A DNA stretch of 64,000 nucleotides from Primulina eburnea (GCF_022965805.1 NC_133104.1:19143071-19207070), one strand, 5' to 3'; shown: positions 46,492 through 59,222, counted from the first letter of the stretch. Numbers and translations are program-made. Notes: generated by a model not told the origin, from the sequence alone.

Positions 46492-46792
46492 GATAGATCA
46501 TTTAGACTGAGTTAGATTGAGATAGAAGAGAATGAGCGGGGTAGATGAGTTTTCTTTCCTTGCATGTGATTGCTAGCATGTGATTTATTATCGCGTTGAC
46601 TTACACGTGTGCTAGCATCAGACTATGTGTTACTGCTTTGAGATACATGTTTACCTGATTATTTGATTGGAATTGGTATTATGTATCACTGAATATGAAT
46701 TAGATTTGATTCTTGATCAGAAGTAAGATGATCAGAGAAAGATTAGAACAGATTTGTTGTATTTGGTTACTAATGCTTTTGGTAATCAGATA

Positions 46793-47206
46793 TACCTCCC
46801 CGAAGAATTCCGGAAAGAGGTAGTACTTCAATTGAACAGACATATATGTCCGAAACTCAGATGGAAACACAGTTGAAGAGGTTTCAGTCGTTTCAACCGC
46901 CGATTCTGAAGGGTACTGAGACGTCAGCAGATTGTGAGAATTGGCTTGAGGACACATAAATGTTATTTGAATTTCTTGATTTCATAGATGATTGTAGAAT
47001 CAAGTTGATTGAGAATCAGTTGCAAGAGACTGCAAGAAGATGGTGGTTACTAACCAAAGGAGCCTTAGAACAGAGTTGTTCAGTAATTACGTGGAAAATT
47101 TTCAAGGTTGAATTCTATCAAAGATTTTTCCCCGTATCGTATAGAGAGAACAGAAGTGAAGAGTTTTCAAACCTGAGACAGGGTCAGATGAGTATTGATG
47201 AGTTCT
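46793..47206 (+). pseudogene. gypsy-H gag, 5' part
   Basis: Aligns with the gag N-terminal half of gypsy-A/B. The initiator is ATA instead of ATG (46793-46795), as in gypsy-C. A TAA interrupts the frame near 46957; the next stretch (46960 onward) is open and contains RRWWLLTKGALEQ and FKVEFYQRFFP. At 47206 gypsy-C is inserted; the gag resumes at 55334. Confidence 0.88.
47202..47206 (+). other. target-site duplication GTTCT, left copy
   Basis: GTTCT precedes the gypsy-C LTR and is repeated at 55329-55333. Across the pair the gag reading continues from DEF to LAQFFTLLRFAP. Confidence 0.95.
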
Positions 47207-47493
47207 TGTGGGGACCCGGACGCTAATCATCTTCTTAATCATCACTGGGATGTAATTATCTATTCTGATAAACAGGGTCTAAAAATTCTTCTTTTTAAAA
47301 TATAAACGCGGAAGGTAATGGCATCTAATAATATACATATATGTATAAAATACATTTCAGTATTAACATACAATAATCTAATCTAAGGTTCAACTACTAA
47401 ATTCAAGTAATAAAACCCAATCTACTGTAAGTCCGGAATCACCACGCTAACTCGTCTTCTCTCATCGTCATCTCGACCCTGATCCAGCCCCAC

Positions 47494-47542
47494 CTGTTGT
47501 CATGCACACATACAAAACAAGACAACAGCCGGATAACTCCGG
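47494..47542 (-). other. conserved double hairpin in gypsy LTR (C)
   Basis: Reverse complement of CCGGA-GTTA-TCCGG plus CTGTTGTC...GACAACAG, 287 bp from the LTR end. Repeated at 53394-53442, 62676-62724 and 63026-63074. Confidence 0.8.
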
Positions 47543-49129
47543 TGAGAATAAATCCCAGTATAAAACATGGTAAACATGTATATACATAAAATAATTCATG
47601 CAACATGCAGTTACAAATAAAATCGAAACATTAGATTTCATAAGCTATGAAATCTAATCACACAACAAGCATGCACTTCAAATCAACCAACCATGCATAT
47701 AACCAATCTAAATCATAAAAACATGCTAGCACAATTGGAAGCAATAATGATGGGTCCTATGATCTAGGAACCACATCCATATAAGCATGCAGTCCTAATC
47801 AAATCACGTCTAGACTTGACTCAACTAGAACTCTAGGGATCCCGGTGTGAATAAGACGTCACTACCTACCCTCCAATCGGGGTAATGAACGTCTCATTCC
47901 TAGACTTCGGTCTGAGCTGTATCAACGGCGGCAATAAGAGTAATACCTACTCCTATGCTGAGATACACCGAAACATCTAGATATTTGACAATGCCTGTCA
48001 AAGACTTTCCTATCTTAACTGCAATGAATAACAATCTGTAAACAAAGCATAATCATATTCATAACTGAATATCACAATTATCTTACCTGCTTGAATACAG
48101 ATTCTATAATCAAAGCATAATCAGATAACAATATAAACAATAATCTAGTATGTGATTTTATTGGGAAACTCAAATTAATCTAATTTGAGTTATGCGTCCC
48201 GAATATCACATGAATTATACCTTTGTCTTCCTGATCTGATGAAGATGACGTCTCGAAGTCGAATCTGTTCATCCCTGATCTGAAACGACAATAACAAATA
48301 CACTGTATCAATATGTAGTTCAAATCACAATCTGTTCTGAACAATACACAATTCAGTATATAATCTGATCCATATCTGAACAAACCACAATCTGATTCAT
48401 ATCAACAAGATCATAATATAACATAAATCAATACTGAATCTGACCAATCTGCGCCAACTGATGTTTAGACGGCATATCATATCATGTCGATAACCCGACA
48501 ATCTCAACATCACAAATAACCTATCAGAACTCGGAGTCAATACCATAATATCATTCTTCTAATTCCAGCATATGAATGTCAAACAAATGCATCTTCAGAA
48601 ATGCTGAAATATATAACCCAGACATACGGTATTATTTCCTCTATCTGACTTCACATAACTACTGAATAACCTATCCAGACCCATAAGACTAATCCTCTAT
48701 TCACCATTCAATCAAGAATACTACCATTTAGTTTTGAATTCTCAGTAAATATCTTCTAAAATTCATAAAAATTGTATAACCAACTTATTCTTAAATCTGT
48801 CTTCGATTATACAATATCTACGGTAGTATAAACACCATATCTGAATCATATTCAATTCTAACAACATCATAAATTCAAATCTTGTCTAAACGTAATAAAA
48901 CTTACGTCCTTGCGTAGCCTGCGTTGATAGGAACCCAGTACCGAAGTCGGATTTCAATTCAGATATACGGTTTGCTCGTAAATTGAATTCTACCCTCAAG
49001 AATATAAAATCTCTCCTCTAAACTCTCGACTTCCAGGCTGAAAGAATGGAGGAGCATCGAGTTTTGCACACATATATATATCCATCTCGCATGCATGGCA
49101 AGTGGCATACTTCTTCACGCAGCACGTTG

Positions 49130-49295
49130 CTCGCTAGGGCGGTCAAAACCTGCTCGCTAGGGCGAAGCACTCTCGGCCCTCACAATTCTACATGCGCGCT
49201 CGGGCGGACAAAAAGTGCCGCCCGGGCGAAGGACTCTCGGCTTTCTACCATTAAACCCTCTCGCTCGGGCGGTCATAAACTCCCGCCCGGGCGAA
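49130..49295 (-). promoter_or_regulatory. phased CGCCCGGGCG-type array, gypsy-C
   Basis: Motifs start at 49130, 49153, 49195, 49218, 49260 and 49283: spacings 23, 42, 23, 42, 23, the same geometry as gypsy-B. The two nearest the TATA box read CTCGCTAGGGCG. The edge of the array is 50 bp from the TATA box. The copy in the 5' LTR is at 55030-55195. Confidence 0.85.
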
Positions 49296-49428
49296 TGACA
49301 TTCTGCCCAAATCTTGTGTCCCTCATAATTTTTTCCAATTTGATCTCGAACTGGCCCGGCTATAATTACATCAAGTCATAATCAACAAATCATCTCAGAT
49401 TACGTTAATTAAATTCTCGGGCATTACA

Positions 49429-49464
49429 TTTCTCCCCCTCTTAGAACTGAGTTCGTCCTCGAAC
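49429..49464 (-). other. polypurine tract and hairpin, gypsy-C
   Basis: Reverse complement of AAGAGGGGGAGAAA next to the LTR, with GAGTTCG-AGGA-CGAACTC just upstream. Confidence 0.88.
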
Positions 49465-51754
49465 TCACCAATCATCAACCCAAATCTATCAGAAGAACTG
49501 TAGAACAGAGTTTAACATCCAACTCATTTCACTAGCCGAATCAATCCCATATTACTGGCTATATACCACCTGTATACGCCAATTGCAATTTATAACAAAG
49601 CAATACCACCTGTAGTTGCTATTCCATCTTTGGCTCCCAATACCAATCGTCATCATCCGACATTGGTTTCTTACATCTATTCATTCTAATCTAGCTGGAT
49701 AGTTATGGTCATACCGTAAGTCATACCCTGACAACCATTCATAACAGCTAGTACTAACATCTAGTACTACAGTTCTACCCATATCCGCCAATATCTGGTT
49801 ACTACACGCTGACTACCTGTCAATCTGTAACAACTCTGCGAGGGAGAACTCATGATATTTCCGTCACAAGTACCGCTCCATCCAAATCACAATCTGATAT
49901 CATCTAATGCAGCATTCTAGTAAATCTGACAATTCCTTTGACATTGATCTATGTCATCTGGTTCTGTTTGTACGTAATCTGGTACAAACTGATAGATATA
50001 GATTGAATATTCTGTCAATCATAATCATATCATATCATAAGCTGTAGAATTGACGGTACTTTTATCCCGAAAGCCATACTCACATTTTCTTATTCAGAAA
50101 TATACTAAATCGGTAATCATCTTCTGATTCATATCTTTCTGGCTTCTTTTGTTCTCAATTCAAACATATCAGTACCATTTCTACCAATCTTACAACATAA
50201 TTTGCTGTCCCAACTGATCTCATCTATCTATGCCACATTATCTGTTCGAATATCTTACATTCTGAAATAGCTGAATGAAACCTGAATCCACCCCAGTGCA
50301 GTTCTGACACTACCTGTGACTTCAGATTCAAACTAATGCTGTACAAGATCAGTTAATAACATAAAAGAACGAAGAAATACCTACCTGGTATTCGGCTCTG
50401 ACTATCAATACCAAAAGCTGTAAACAATTCTGATAACACACGATAACCAAACCCATATAAAATGCAAATTCATATAGCTGTTAAATTGATCTGATCAACA
50501 AAATACAGGTCTGAAAATTCGGATCACTGTTCGGGACTACTGTATTTTCCACAAACAACTCTGATACAATTGGAACTGCATAGTATCACACACTGAATAA
50601 TAATTACAATAACACCAAATCAAACTCAGAATATAAATATCCTATGCTGATCTAGTGAGTTTAAGAAAACTCATAACATAATAGATTCTGGCTGGCTGAC
50701 CAATCTTCATACTGTCCAGATCAACTGCTATATTTCATCTGCAAATAGAATATACTCCCAACCAATATAAGATGTCTCAAATACTGATTTAGAATCATAA
50801 CAATACTCAGCAGATGTAAAGTAATACAAGAAAAAGATAATCAGAATAAGATAATCTGTCCAAATCAGATAAGGAAGTTCTGACATATCTGACATTCTGT
50901 TAATTCTGACATTCCTGATACCACATAGTCTGAATATAAACCTGTATCAATAACTGCATTTGGATCCATACCTGACCCATTGCTGTATACAATAATCATA
51001 GTTCTCGGAATATTTAACCCAGTCTTCAAATATTCAATATAAACAATCAGATGCTATGGATATATCCCGGAATCATAGATATAACAAGCATAATTCTTCA
51101 AAATACCCCTGAACACATAATCTGTCAATTTAGAAACCAACTAAAATGTCTTCCAGAGAAATACACAATCAACTGGATTCCTTAGCCCATACTTTAATCT
51201 GTCACTTCTTCCTGTTCATTCTGATATAAAACACATCTGACATCCTATCTAGGCCAACACCAGTCAACTATTAGATTACTAGCCCATGTGTTACTGCTAG
51301 ACTCGATTTCAGTGGATCTACTGAATACATAAGGATACTATCTATTCCTTTCTGTACTAATCGAGTCAAGAACAGTACAATGATCTAAGGAATTCTAGAT
51401 CTAGAATCCTCATTTATCAACTATTTCCAGAACACATGCTACAATATTTCTGTACTTGTTTAGCAGTACATATCCATACTGAGATCGAAATCATATAACA
51501 CCAGTACATCATATCTAGCCTAATCCCGGTTTCATTCTACTGTAGTATATAACATGTCACAGAAATCTCTGATATCAACATATTCTTCCAAACAGTAAGG
51601 AAATCAATACTACAGCACAAACACACCCCATAAATATAGCATATCATCATGCTACTCAATCACAGATACTCATGGCGAATGCATTAGTATATATCAATAC
51701 ATCTGCAGTATAATCATAAAGAATAGTACCTGTGGTAGTTTCTGGGTTTGTTTC
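49465..51754 (-). pseudogene. gypsy-C protease and decayed pol remnant
   Basis: Following gag, the protease region reads VLIYTNA (about 51676-51697), so the catalytic Asp is Tyr and the Gly is Asn. The same lesion is in gypsy-H. The rest is AT-rich with stops in every frame but aligns with gypsy-A and gypsy-H (for example the EYQVG remnant near 50375-50390 and the KKP-SDDD-WY region near 49650). No RT or RNase H motif remains. Confidence 0.75.
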
Positions 51755-52690
51755 TCACGCATTGCCACCCGATGGTCCTGCTCTCCAAAATCTTTGGGAA
51801 CCCTTCTGAGGACACACTCTAGCAAAATGCCCATGTTGTCCGCAGACATTGCATCTACCAGTCACTCCCTGGCATTGTTCGGTGGGATGTCTCCCTCCAC
51901 ACCTAGCGCAATAAACTCCAGTATAACTCGGACTGGAACCACTGGAACTGGAGGAACCACTGCCAAACTTCTTGAACTGTTTCTTCCGAGCTTTCAGCAA
52001 ATCTTGCTTTCCACTCGTGCTGCCACGTTCGAATCTCGAAGGGAATTGTGGTGTCTGGGGTTGCTTCACACACAACCTTGCTAATTGCCGAATCAGACTC
52101 TCTTCTGCTCTCTTTGCTTTACTCAAAACATCAGCAAAGTGATAGGGTCGCTGTAGATTCATGAATGCAACTATCTCCGAATTCAATCCTCTAATGAATT
52201 GATTCACTACAGCTTCATCATCCCTAGCCATATGAGGAGCAAAACGCAACAGAGTAGAAAATTTAGCAGCATAATCATCAATATTCAATTGACCTTGACT
52301 TAAATTCTCAAATTCTGCTTTCTTGTCTTCTCGGTACGAGGCGGAGAAAAACCTTTGATAGAATTCAGTCTTGAAGACTTCCCACGTGATCACGGTACCC
52401 CGTAGTGCTAATACTCTTTTGATTGTAATCCACCAACTTCTGGCAACCTCTTGTAATTGGTGAAATACCAATTTAACTCTTTGGTCATCTGTACAATCCA
52501 GTAGATCAAACAATATCTCTATGTCCTCAACCCAGTGCTGACACGTTTCAGGCGTCTCGGTACCACTCAGAATCGGCGGCTGAAATAACTGAAATTCTGC
52601 CAACTTGGTTTCCATCGGAGTCGCTGACACATCTATCTGCGGTTCTGGTATATATGGCTGCTCATACGATGTACTGCCTGTTTCCAACAT
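51755..52690 (-). CDS. gypsy-C gag (311 codons)
   Basis: Open frame for the capsid-nucleocapsid protein. The usual start codon is ATA in this copy (just upstream of 52690), so the first AUG is 52690 (MLETGSTSYE), about six codons later. The gag domain (about 25-190) contains RSWWITIKRVL and FKTEFYQRFF. A serine-rich linker precedes CARCGGRHPTEQC and the zinc knuckle CNVCGQHGHFARVC (about 280-293). It ends at a TGA soon after the knuckle, so it is a stand-alone Gag rather than a gag-pol fusion. It could supply particles together with enzymes from another element; that is inference. Confidence 0.88.
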   Translation of the reverse strand: MLETGSTSYEQPYIPEPQIDVSATPMETKLAEFQLFQPPILSGTETPETCQHWVEDIEILFDLLDCTDDQRVKLVFHQLQEVARSWWITIKRVLALRGTVITWEVFKTEFYQRFFSASYREDKKAEFENLSQGQLNIDDYAAKFSTLLRFAPHMARDDEAVVNQFIRGLNSEIVAFMNLQRPYHFADVLSKAKRAEESLIRQLARLCVKQPQTPQFPSRFERGSTSGKQDLLKARKKQFKKFGSGSSSSSGSSPSYTGVYCARCGGRHPTEQCQGVTGRCNVCGQHGHFARVCPQKGSQRFWRAGPSGGNA

Positions 52691-53089
52691 CCTTCGGGGA
52701 GGTATATCTGATTACCACAAACATTAGTAACCCAATAATACAATGCTGTGCCAATCCTTTCTGATCATGATCATCTTACTGCTGATCATGAATCCGATCT
52801 GATTCATACTCAAGAATATATAATCCCAATTCAAATCATATAATCAGGTAAGCATGTATCTTAAAGCAATAACACATAGTCTCATGCTAGCACACAATGT
52901 CAATCATCATGAAAATCAATCTCATGCTAGCACCGACATGCAAGGAAAGAAAATTCATCTACCCCGCTCATTCTCTTCTATCTTAATCTGAGTCAGTCTA
53001 AAAGATCTATCAGTTCTTACTATCTCAATCTAAAAGATCTATCTCTAAAGGAACTATCGCTAAAGGAACTATCGCTAAAGGAACTATCG
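52691..53089 (-). other. gypsy-C leader
   Basis: No ORF. Next to the PBS is a tandem repeat of CTAAAGGAACTATCG, three units (about 53045-53090). Near gag lies TACTAAT with CAG about 20 bp later, as in gypsy-A. Confidence 0.7.
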
Positions 53090-53101
53090 GCTCTGATACC
53101 A
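53090..53101 (-). other. primer-binding site, gypsy-C
   Basis: Reverse complement of TGGTATCAGAGC, 5 bp from the LTR. Confidence 0.95.
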
Positions 53102-53106
53102 CCTGT

Positions 53107-55328
53107 TGTGGGGACCCGGACGCTAATCATCTTCTTAATCATCACTAGGATGTAATTATCTATTCTGATAAACAGGGTCTAAAAATTCTTCTTTTTAAAA
53201 TATAAACGCGGAAGGTAATGGCATCTAATAATATACATATCTGTATAAAATACATTTCAGTATTAACATACAATAATCTAATCTAAGGTTCAACTACTAA
53301 ATACAAGTAATAAAACCCAATCTACTGTAAGTCCGGAATCACCACGCTAACTCGTCTTCTCTCATCGTTATCTCGACCCTGATCCAGCCCCACCTGTTGT
53401 CATGCACACATACAAAACAAGACAACAGCCGGATAACTCCGGTGAGAATAAATCCCAGTATAAAACATGGTAAACATGTATATACATAAAATAATTCATG
53501 CAACATGCTGTTACAAATAAAATCGAAACATTAGATTTCATAAGCTATGAAATCTAATCACACAACAAGCATGCACTTCAAATCAACCAACCATGCATAT
53601 AACCAATCTAAATCATAAAAACATGCTAGCACAATTGGAAGCAATAATGATGGGTCCTATGATCTAGGAACCACATCCATATAAGCATGCAGTCCTAATC
53701 AAATCACGTCTAGACTTGACTCCACTAGAACTCTAGGGATCCCGGTGTGAATAAGACGTCACTACCTACCCTCCAATCGGGGTAATGAACGTCTCATTCC
53801 TAGACTTCGGTCTGAGCTGTATCAACGGCGGCAATAAGAGTAATACCTACTCCTATGCTGAGATACACCGAAACGTCTAGATATTTGACAATGCCTGTCA
53901 AAGACTTTCCTATCTTAACTGCAATGAATAACAATCTGTAAACAAAGCATAATCATATTCATAACTGAATATCACAATTATCTTACCTGCTTGAATACAG
54001 ATTCTATAATCAAAGCATAATCAGATAACAATATAAACAATAATCTAGTATGTGATTTTATTGGGAAACTCAAATTAATCTAATTTGAGTTATGCGTCCC
54101 GAATATCACATGAATTATACCTTTGTCTTCCTGATCTGATGAAGACGACGTCTCGAAGTCGAATCTGTTCATCCCTGATCTGAAACGACAATAACAAATA
54201 CACTGTATCAATATGTAGTTCAAATCACAATCTGTTCTGAACAATACCCAATTCAGTATATAATCTGATCCATATCTGAACAAACCACAATCTGATTCAT
54301 ATCAACAAGATCATAATATAACATAAATCAATACTGAATCTGACCAATCTGCGCCAACTGATGTTTAGACGGCATATCATATCATGTCGATAACCCGACA
54401 ATCTCAACATCACAAATAACCTATCAGAACTAGGAGTCAATACCATAATATCATTCTTCTAATTCCAGCATATGAATGTCTAACAAATGCATCTTCAGAA
54501 ATGCTGAAATATATAACCCAGACATACGGTATTATTTCCTCTATCTGACTTCACATAACTACTGAATAACCTATCCAGACCCATAAGACTAATCCTCTAT
54601 TCACCATTCAATCAAGAATACTACCATTTAGTTTTGAATTCTCAGTCAATATCTTCTAAAATTCATAACAATTGTATAACCAACTTATTCTTAAATCTGT
54701 CTTCGATTATACAATATCTACGGTAGTATAAACACCATATCTGAATCATATTCAATTCTAACAACATCATAAATTCAAATCTTGTCTAAACGTAATAAAA
54801 CTTACGTCCTTGCGTAGCCTGCGTTGATAGGAACCCAGTACCGAAGTCGGATTTCAATTCAGATATACGGTTTGCTCGTAAATTGAATTCTACCCTCAAG
54901 AATATAAAATCTCTCCTCTAAACTCTCGACTTCCAGGCTGAAAGAATGGAGGAGCATCGAGTTTTGCACACATATATATATCCATCTCGCATGCATGGCA
55001 AGTGGCATACTTCTTCACGCAGCACGTTGCTCGCTAGGGCGGTCAAAACCTGCTCGCTAGGGCGAAGCACTCTCGGCCCTCACAATTCTACATGCGCGCT
55101 CGGGCGGACAAAAAGTGCCGCCCGGGCGAAGGACTCTCGGCTTTCTACCATTAAACCCTCACGCTCGGGCGGTCATAAACTCACGCCCGGGCAAATGACA
55201 TTCTGCCCAAATCTTGTGTCCCTCATAATTTTTTCCAATTTGATCTCGAACTGGCCCGGCTATAATTACATCAAGTCATAATCAACAAATCATCTCAGAT
55301 TACGTTAATTAAATTCTCGGGCATTACA
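53107..55328 (-). repeat. 5' LTR of gypsy-C (2222 bp)
   Basis: Colinear with the 3' LTR without gaps. A few GC-motif bases in the array differ (for example GCACGCCCGGGCAAA-type changes near 55180). The ORFs at 54080-54283 and 54946-55281 are the same LTR by-products as in the 3' copy. Confidence 0.97.
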
Positions 55329-55333
55329 GTTCT
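55329..55333 (+). other. target-site duplication GTTCT, right copy
   Basis: Matches 47202-47206. Confidence 0.95.
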
Positions 55334-57816
55334 TGGCACAGTTCTTCACCTTGCTACGTTTTGCCCCTCTTGTGGCTAGAAATGATGATGCTATATCTAC
55401 TCGGTTCATTCTGGGATTGAATCCAGAGATACGTACATTGGTGAATGTGAAACGATCGATTAGTTTTGCTGATACATTAAATAGGGCCAAAAGAGCAGAA
55501 ATAGTTCTGATGGGACAACAGGGAGCATCGTATGATCTTTCAGTACCAAATCCACAGCAACTGCATTCTAGAGTTGAGATTGGCAGCCGCAGTGGTAAAA
55601 AGAAAGAACCATTGAAAATTTAAAAGAAACAGTTCAAGAAGTTAGGAAGTGGCTCGTCTAGCTCCAGTGGTTCCAGCCCGAGCTATACTGGAGTATATTG
55701 CAGGACTTGTGGAGGGAGACATTCCACAGAGCAATGCCAGGGAGTTACTGGTAGATGCAATATTTGTAAACAGCCGGGACACTTTGCTAGAGTCTGTCCC
55801 CAGAAAGGTTCTCGAAGATTTTAGGGAACAGAATTGTCTGAGGACAACGACTGAGGAACAGACCCAGAACACACCACAGGTACTATTTTTTTATGAGTAC
55901 ATCGCATATGTATTGATATATACTAATGCATTCTTTATGATTATCTGTGACTGAGTTGCATGAAGATATGCTGTATCTGCTGGGTTTGTTCGTACTGTAG
56001 TATTGATTTCCTTGGTTGTTGGGAAAAATGTTGATATCAGAGATTTCTGTGAAATATTATATGTACTACTGTAAGATAAGAATAAGATTGAGTTAGATTG
56101 TGCTGTACTGTGTTATCTGATTTTGGTTGCATTACTGACATCGATATGATGATCAAGTACAGAGATATTGTAGAATTATTTCAGAGATGGTAAGATTCAG
56201 ACCAGATATGGCTGACAAAAGGAGATTCCCTGGTAAGAATTCTAGATCTAGAATTCTTTTGATATTTGTATTGTCTATGACTCGATTGATACAGAAAGGA
56301 GCAGATGGTATCCTTATGTATACAGTAGACGTACTGAAATCGAGCCTGCCGATACTAGGTACTGTTTGTGTTTTAGAATTCAGTACATAATGATATTGAA
56401 TGTACAGAATGATACAGAATGAATTGAAAGAATTGAAAGATCAGTAGAAGAGTACCGACCAAGAGTTACAGCTGATTTAGTGTTTCTCTTTGGCATGTTT
56501 CAGTATGTTCAGAGATATTCTGATGATTTCATCCTCGTTGTATCTATGATATTTTGATATATTGGCAGCATCTGATTGATTAAATAGAATATCTGAAGAT
56601 TGTATTGAATACTCTGAGAACTCTGATCATTGTATACAGAAAATTATTCAGATAGAAATCTTGCTTGAAACGGATTGTATTCAGAATAAGCGATATCTGA
56701 AGTTAGTATACTGTTTGATTTTGACACAGTTGAGATTGTGATCAGTGGCTGAGAATGATACCGATATCAGAAAGATTAGAAATATCAGAAATTTCAGAAA
56801 TGTCAGAAATGTTAGAAATTTACTTTTGTCTGAGTTGGCAGATTATATTATACGATTGTTGTTTTGTGTTTTCTTGAGTATTGTTATATTTCCACAGTCG
56901 TATTTGATACAGATCATTGTGAACCGTTGAGATTATATAAAGTTCAATCCGAATCAGAGTTGAATTCGAGAATTTCATTGATTCAGAAATGTGATCAAAA
57001 TGTTCTTCTGAACTAGGTTTCGATAATCAGAACAGAGCATTGATCAGAGTAACAGATACATGATTCGTGCTGTATGAAAATGAGTATTTGGCGATGTCAA
57101 ATGTCTCAGAATTGTACAGCAGAAATTGATATTGATAGTCAGAACCGAATACCAGGTAGGTATTTTTCTTTCATTTATATTATTAACTGATTTGTTTATA
57201 TCAAATGGTTCGAATTTGAAATGACAGATAGTGTCAGAAACGCACAGTAGTGAATTCAGTTTTCAGTTGATAACTGTGAATGTATGATATTCGAACAGAT
57301 AGTTGTGATATAGACAGATTAAATCAGTTATGGCAGAATTTATACTGAAATATTGGCAGAATTTGTATTGAAATATCTGAATTGCCAATAAATAAAGATA
57401 GAAAGATATAGATCAGAAGATTTATTACAGAATTTGTATATTTCTGACTAGACATAGGAAGTATGTTTCAGTGAATTTTGTAATGAGACCACTGTAATAC
57501 TTTCCAGATTGAGATATGATATGATTGTGACTGACAGATTGTTCAATCTATATCTATTAGTTTGTACCAGATAACATACAAACATGACCAAATGACACCG
57601 ATCAATGTCCGAAAAGTTGTCAGAATAACTAGAATGCAGAAGTAGAATATATCAGAGTGTGATTTTGCTTGAGTTTGTATTTGTGGTAGAATATACCATG
57701 AACTCATTCCTATATTATCCATCGACTGATAGATAGCCAGAGGATAGTACCCAGATATTGGAAGATATCCAGAGAGCTGCAGTGCTGGATGCTAGCACTA
57801 ATTGATATGATATATT
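55334..57816 (+). pseudogene. gypsy-H gag 3' part, dead protease and pol remnants
   Basis: Resumes the gag (LAQFFTLLRFAPLVARNDDA) and is open to a TAA at 55621. In relatives the linker continues there. Both zinc motifs can be read at about 55700-55800 (CRTCGGRHSTEQC and CNICKQPGHFARVC). The protease reads VLIYTNA (about 55909-55930). Pol is decayed: an echo of the RNase H-integrase linker (EPLRLYKVQ) lies near 56920-56950 and EYQVG near 57150. Sequence is cut at 57816 by the copia LTR fragment. Confidence 0.82.
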
Positions 57817-59222
57817 TGAAAGCGGACCGGTTACGGTGGCCGGAAGCGCAACGGAAGTCAAAATTTTTAATTTTCTACAAGAAATTTTCGGCCACCCTAG
57901 GTTTAGTGTAATATTTACAAAACAACATACATAGGATGTTTAGAAGTTTTACCTATCAATCACAAGGATTGATGAATGGCACCAACTTTGTTGTTAAACA
58001 ACAAAGCTCTTCAATGGATGACAATTCTACAAGCTCTCCTCCACCTTCAAAATTAGGCCCACCACTAGCAAGGTAAAACCCCTCTTGATTTGCACTAGAA
58101 AATCAAGAGGATTTTTCAATGAGAAGATTTTATTCTCCAAGAAAATGAAGAACAAAAGAAGGAAAAAAAATTGAGAGAAAATCCCTCACAAATTTCGGCC
58201 AAGTGAGAGTATGAGGGAGAGTGGAGTCTATCCTTGGTATTGTGAAAAGTTGTCTCTCAAAAGTTGCATGCCTTTTGAATTTTTTTAATAAAAAGTAATC
58301 CACACCTCTTCACCTCCCAAGCATGCAAACCCTAGCATGTCATGTATATAATATGGTTTTTAACACATTAAAAACTATGGACTAATATTTTAATTATCTC
58401 AAACATATTTGAGATTAATTAAATACTACTTGAATTTATTCAAGTCCCACTAGTTAAATAATTATTTTAATTGAGCTCTACAAGACTCAATATTATTTAA
58501 TTAATTCAACACTTGAATTAATTTAATTATTTAGACTCTACTAGGTCCACTAGTGTTTAATTAATTCAACACTTGAATTAATTTAATTTAGTCCACAATA
58601 ATGTTTATGAAAATCACAATTTTCAACTACATTATTTACTTGGCCAAATTTTAATCTTATGAACACTTCCATAAATTAAAATTTATATTTCTCTCTTAGA
58701 AGTCATACTTCTATTTTTCTTTACGCTTATAACCACATTTATAAGCCGTTCAACACATTGAACTATTTTACTTCTCATCGTGATTTACAAAGCTAATACT
58801 TGTGTGGCCCTCAATGGTTCATTGATACAACTAGCCGTGGGTTCACATCTCCATGTGATTCGGACTAAACATGTCCTTATACGAGCATACCCCAATTGCC
58901 CCATTCTTACTTATCAACTCCTTGATAGTAAGAACGTCAGAACTCAAGTCTGATAGTACCCAACCAGTCACGTTAAACGCCTAGCAGCATCGCTTACGTG
59001 ATTCCCTAGGTATCACATGATAGTGCCTGCAAGAACCAATCAATTATGGTTTGCGTACAGTACGGTCCCTTCAACTCATATATCCCGACCGATTCGACAA
59101 CTATTGGTTTATCGAGAGTTGTCAATGAATCGATACTATGTGTCATGTTGTGGTTGCATCGATGGTGTAATCTATGAAACCCCTTTCATAAATACCACCA
59201 TACTCTGATCAGAGATTTCAAC
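57817..59222 (-). repeat. copia LTR fragment, 3' two-thirds
   Basis: Starts at the LTR end (TGAAAGCGGACCGG) and continues into the region before ATCAGAG, about 1406 bp, then joins gypsy-D gag at a CCCTG boundary. Same family as copia-1 to -3. No PBS or internal sequence is attached. Confidence 0.9.
58354..58763 (-). other. array of consecutive stem-loops in copia LTR (copy 6)
   Basis: Same order as at 762-1168. The GCTTATAA hairpin here has the loop ATGTGG, and the ATCTCAAA hairpin has the loop TATG, while the arms stay paired. Confidence 0.78.

Larger units (their letters stand above)
47207..49428 (-). repeat. 3' LTR of gypsy-C (2222 bp)
   Basis: On the minus strand runs TGTAATGCCCGAG (49428) to GTCCCCACA (47207). 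It holds a GC-rich array (49130-49295), a TATATATA box (49073-49080) and the double hairpin (47494-47542). The 111-codon ORF at 49046-49381 overlaps this array and is repeated in the other LTR; it is not a gene. Confidence 0.97.
47207..55328 (-). mobile_element. gypsy-C, complete non-autonomous gypsy element
   Basis: 8122 bp with LTRs 47207-49428 and 53107-55328 (both 2222 bp, exactly 5900 bp apart), PPT, PBS and a 5-bp TSD. By eye the LTRs differ at about 16 substitutions and no indel (about 0.7 per cent), so the insertion is young. Gag is open, but protease is dead and pol is decayed. Confidence 0.97.
46196..57816 (+). mobile_element. gypsy-H, degenerate non-autonomous gypsy split by gypsy-C
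   Basis: LTR remnant 46196-46474, PBS 46480-46491, gag 46795-47206 continuing at 55334, dead protease and pol remnants to 57816. The left LTR portion is replaced by F-type sequence and the right end by a copia LTR fragment. Internal sequence is closest to gypsy-C. Confidence 0.9.

Noticed and set aside
49046..49381. 111-codon ORF, also at 54946-55281, as a conserved small protein
   Set aside because: It overlaps the GC-motif array on the strand opposite to the element and is conserved only because the two LTRs are nearly identical.
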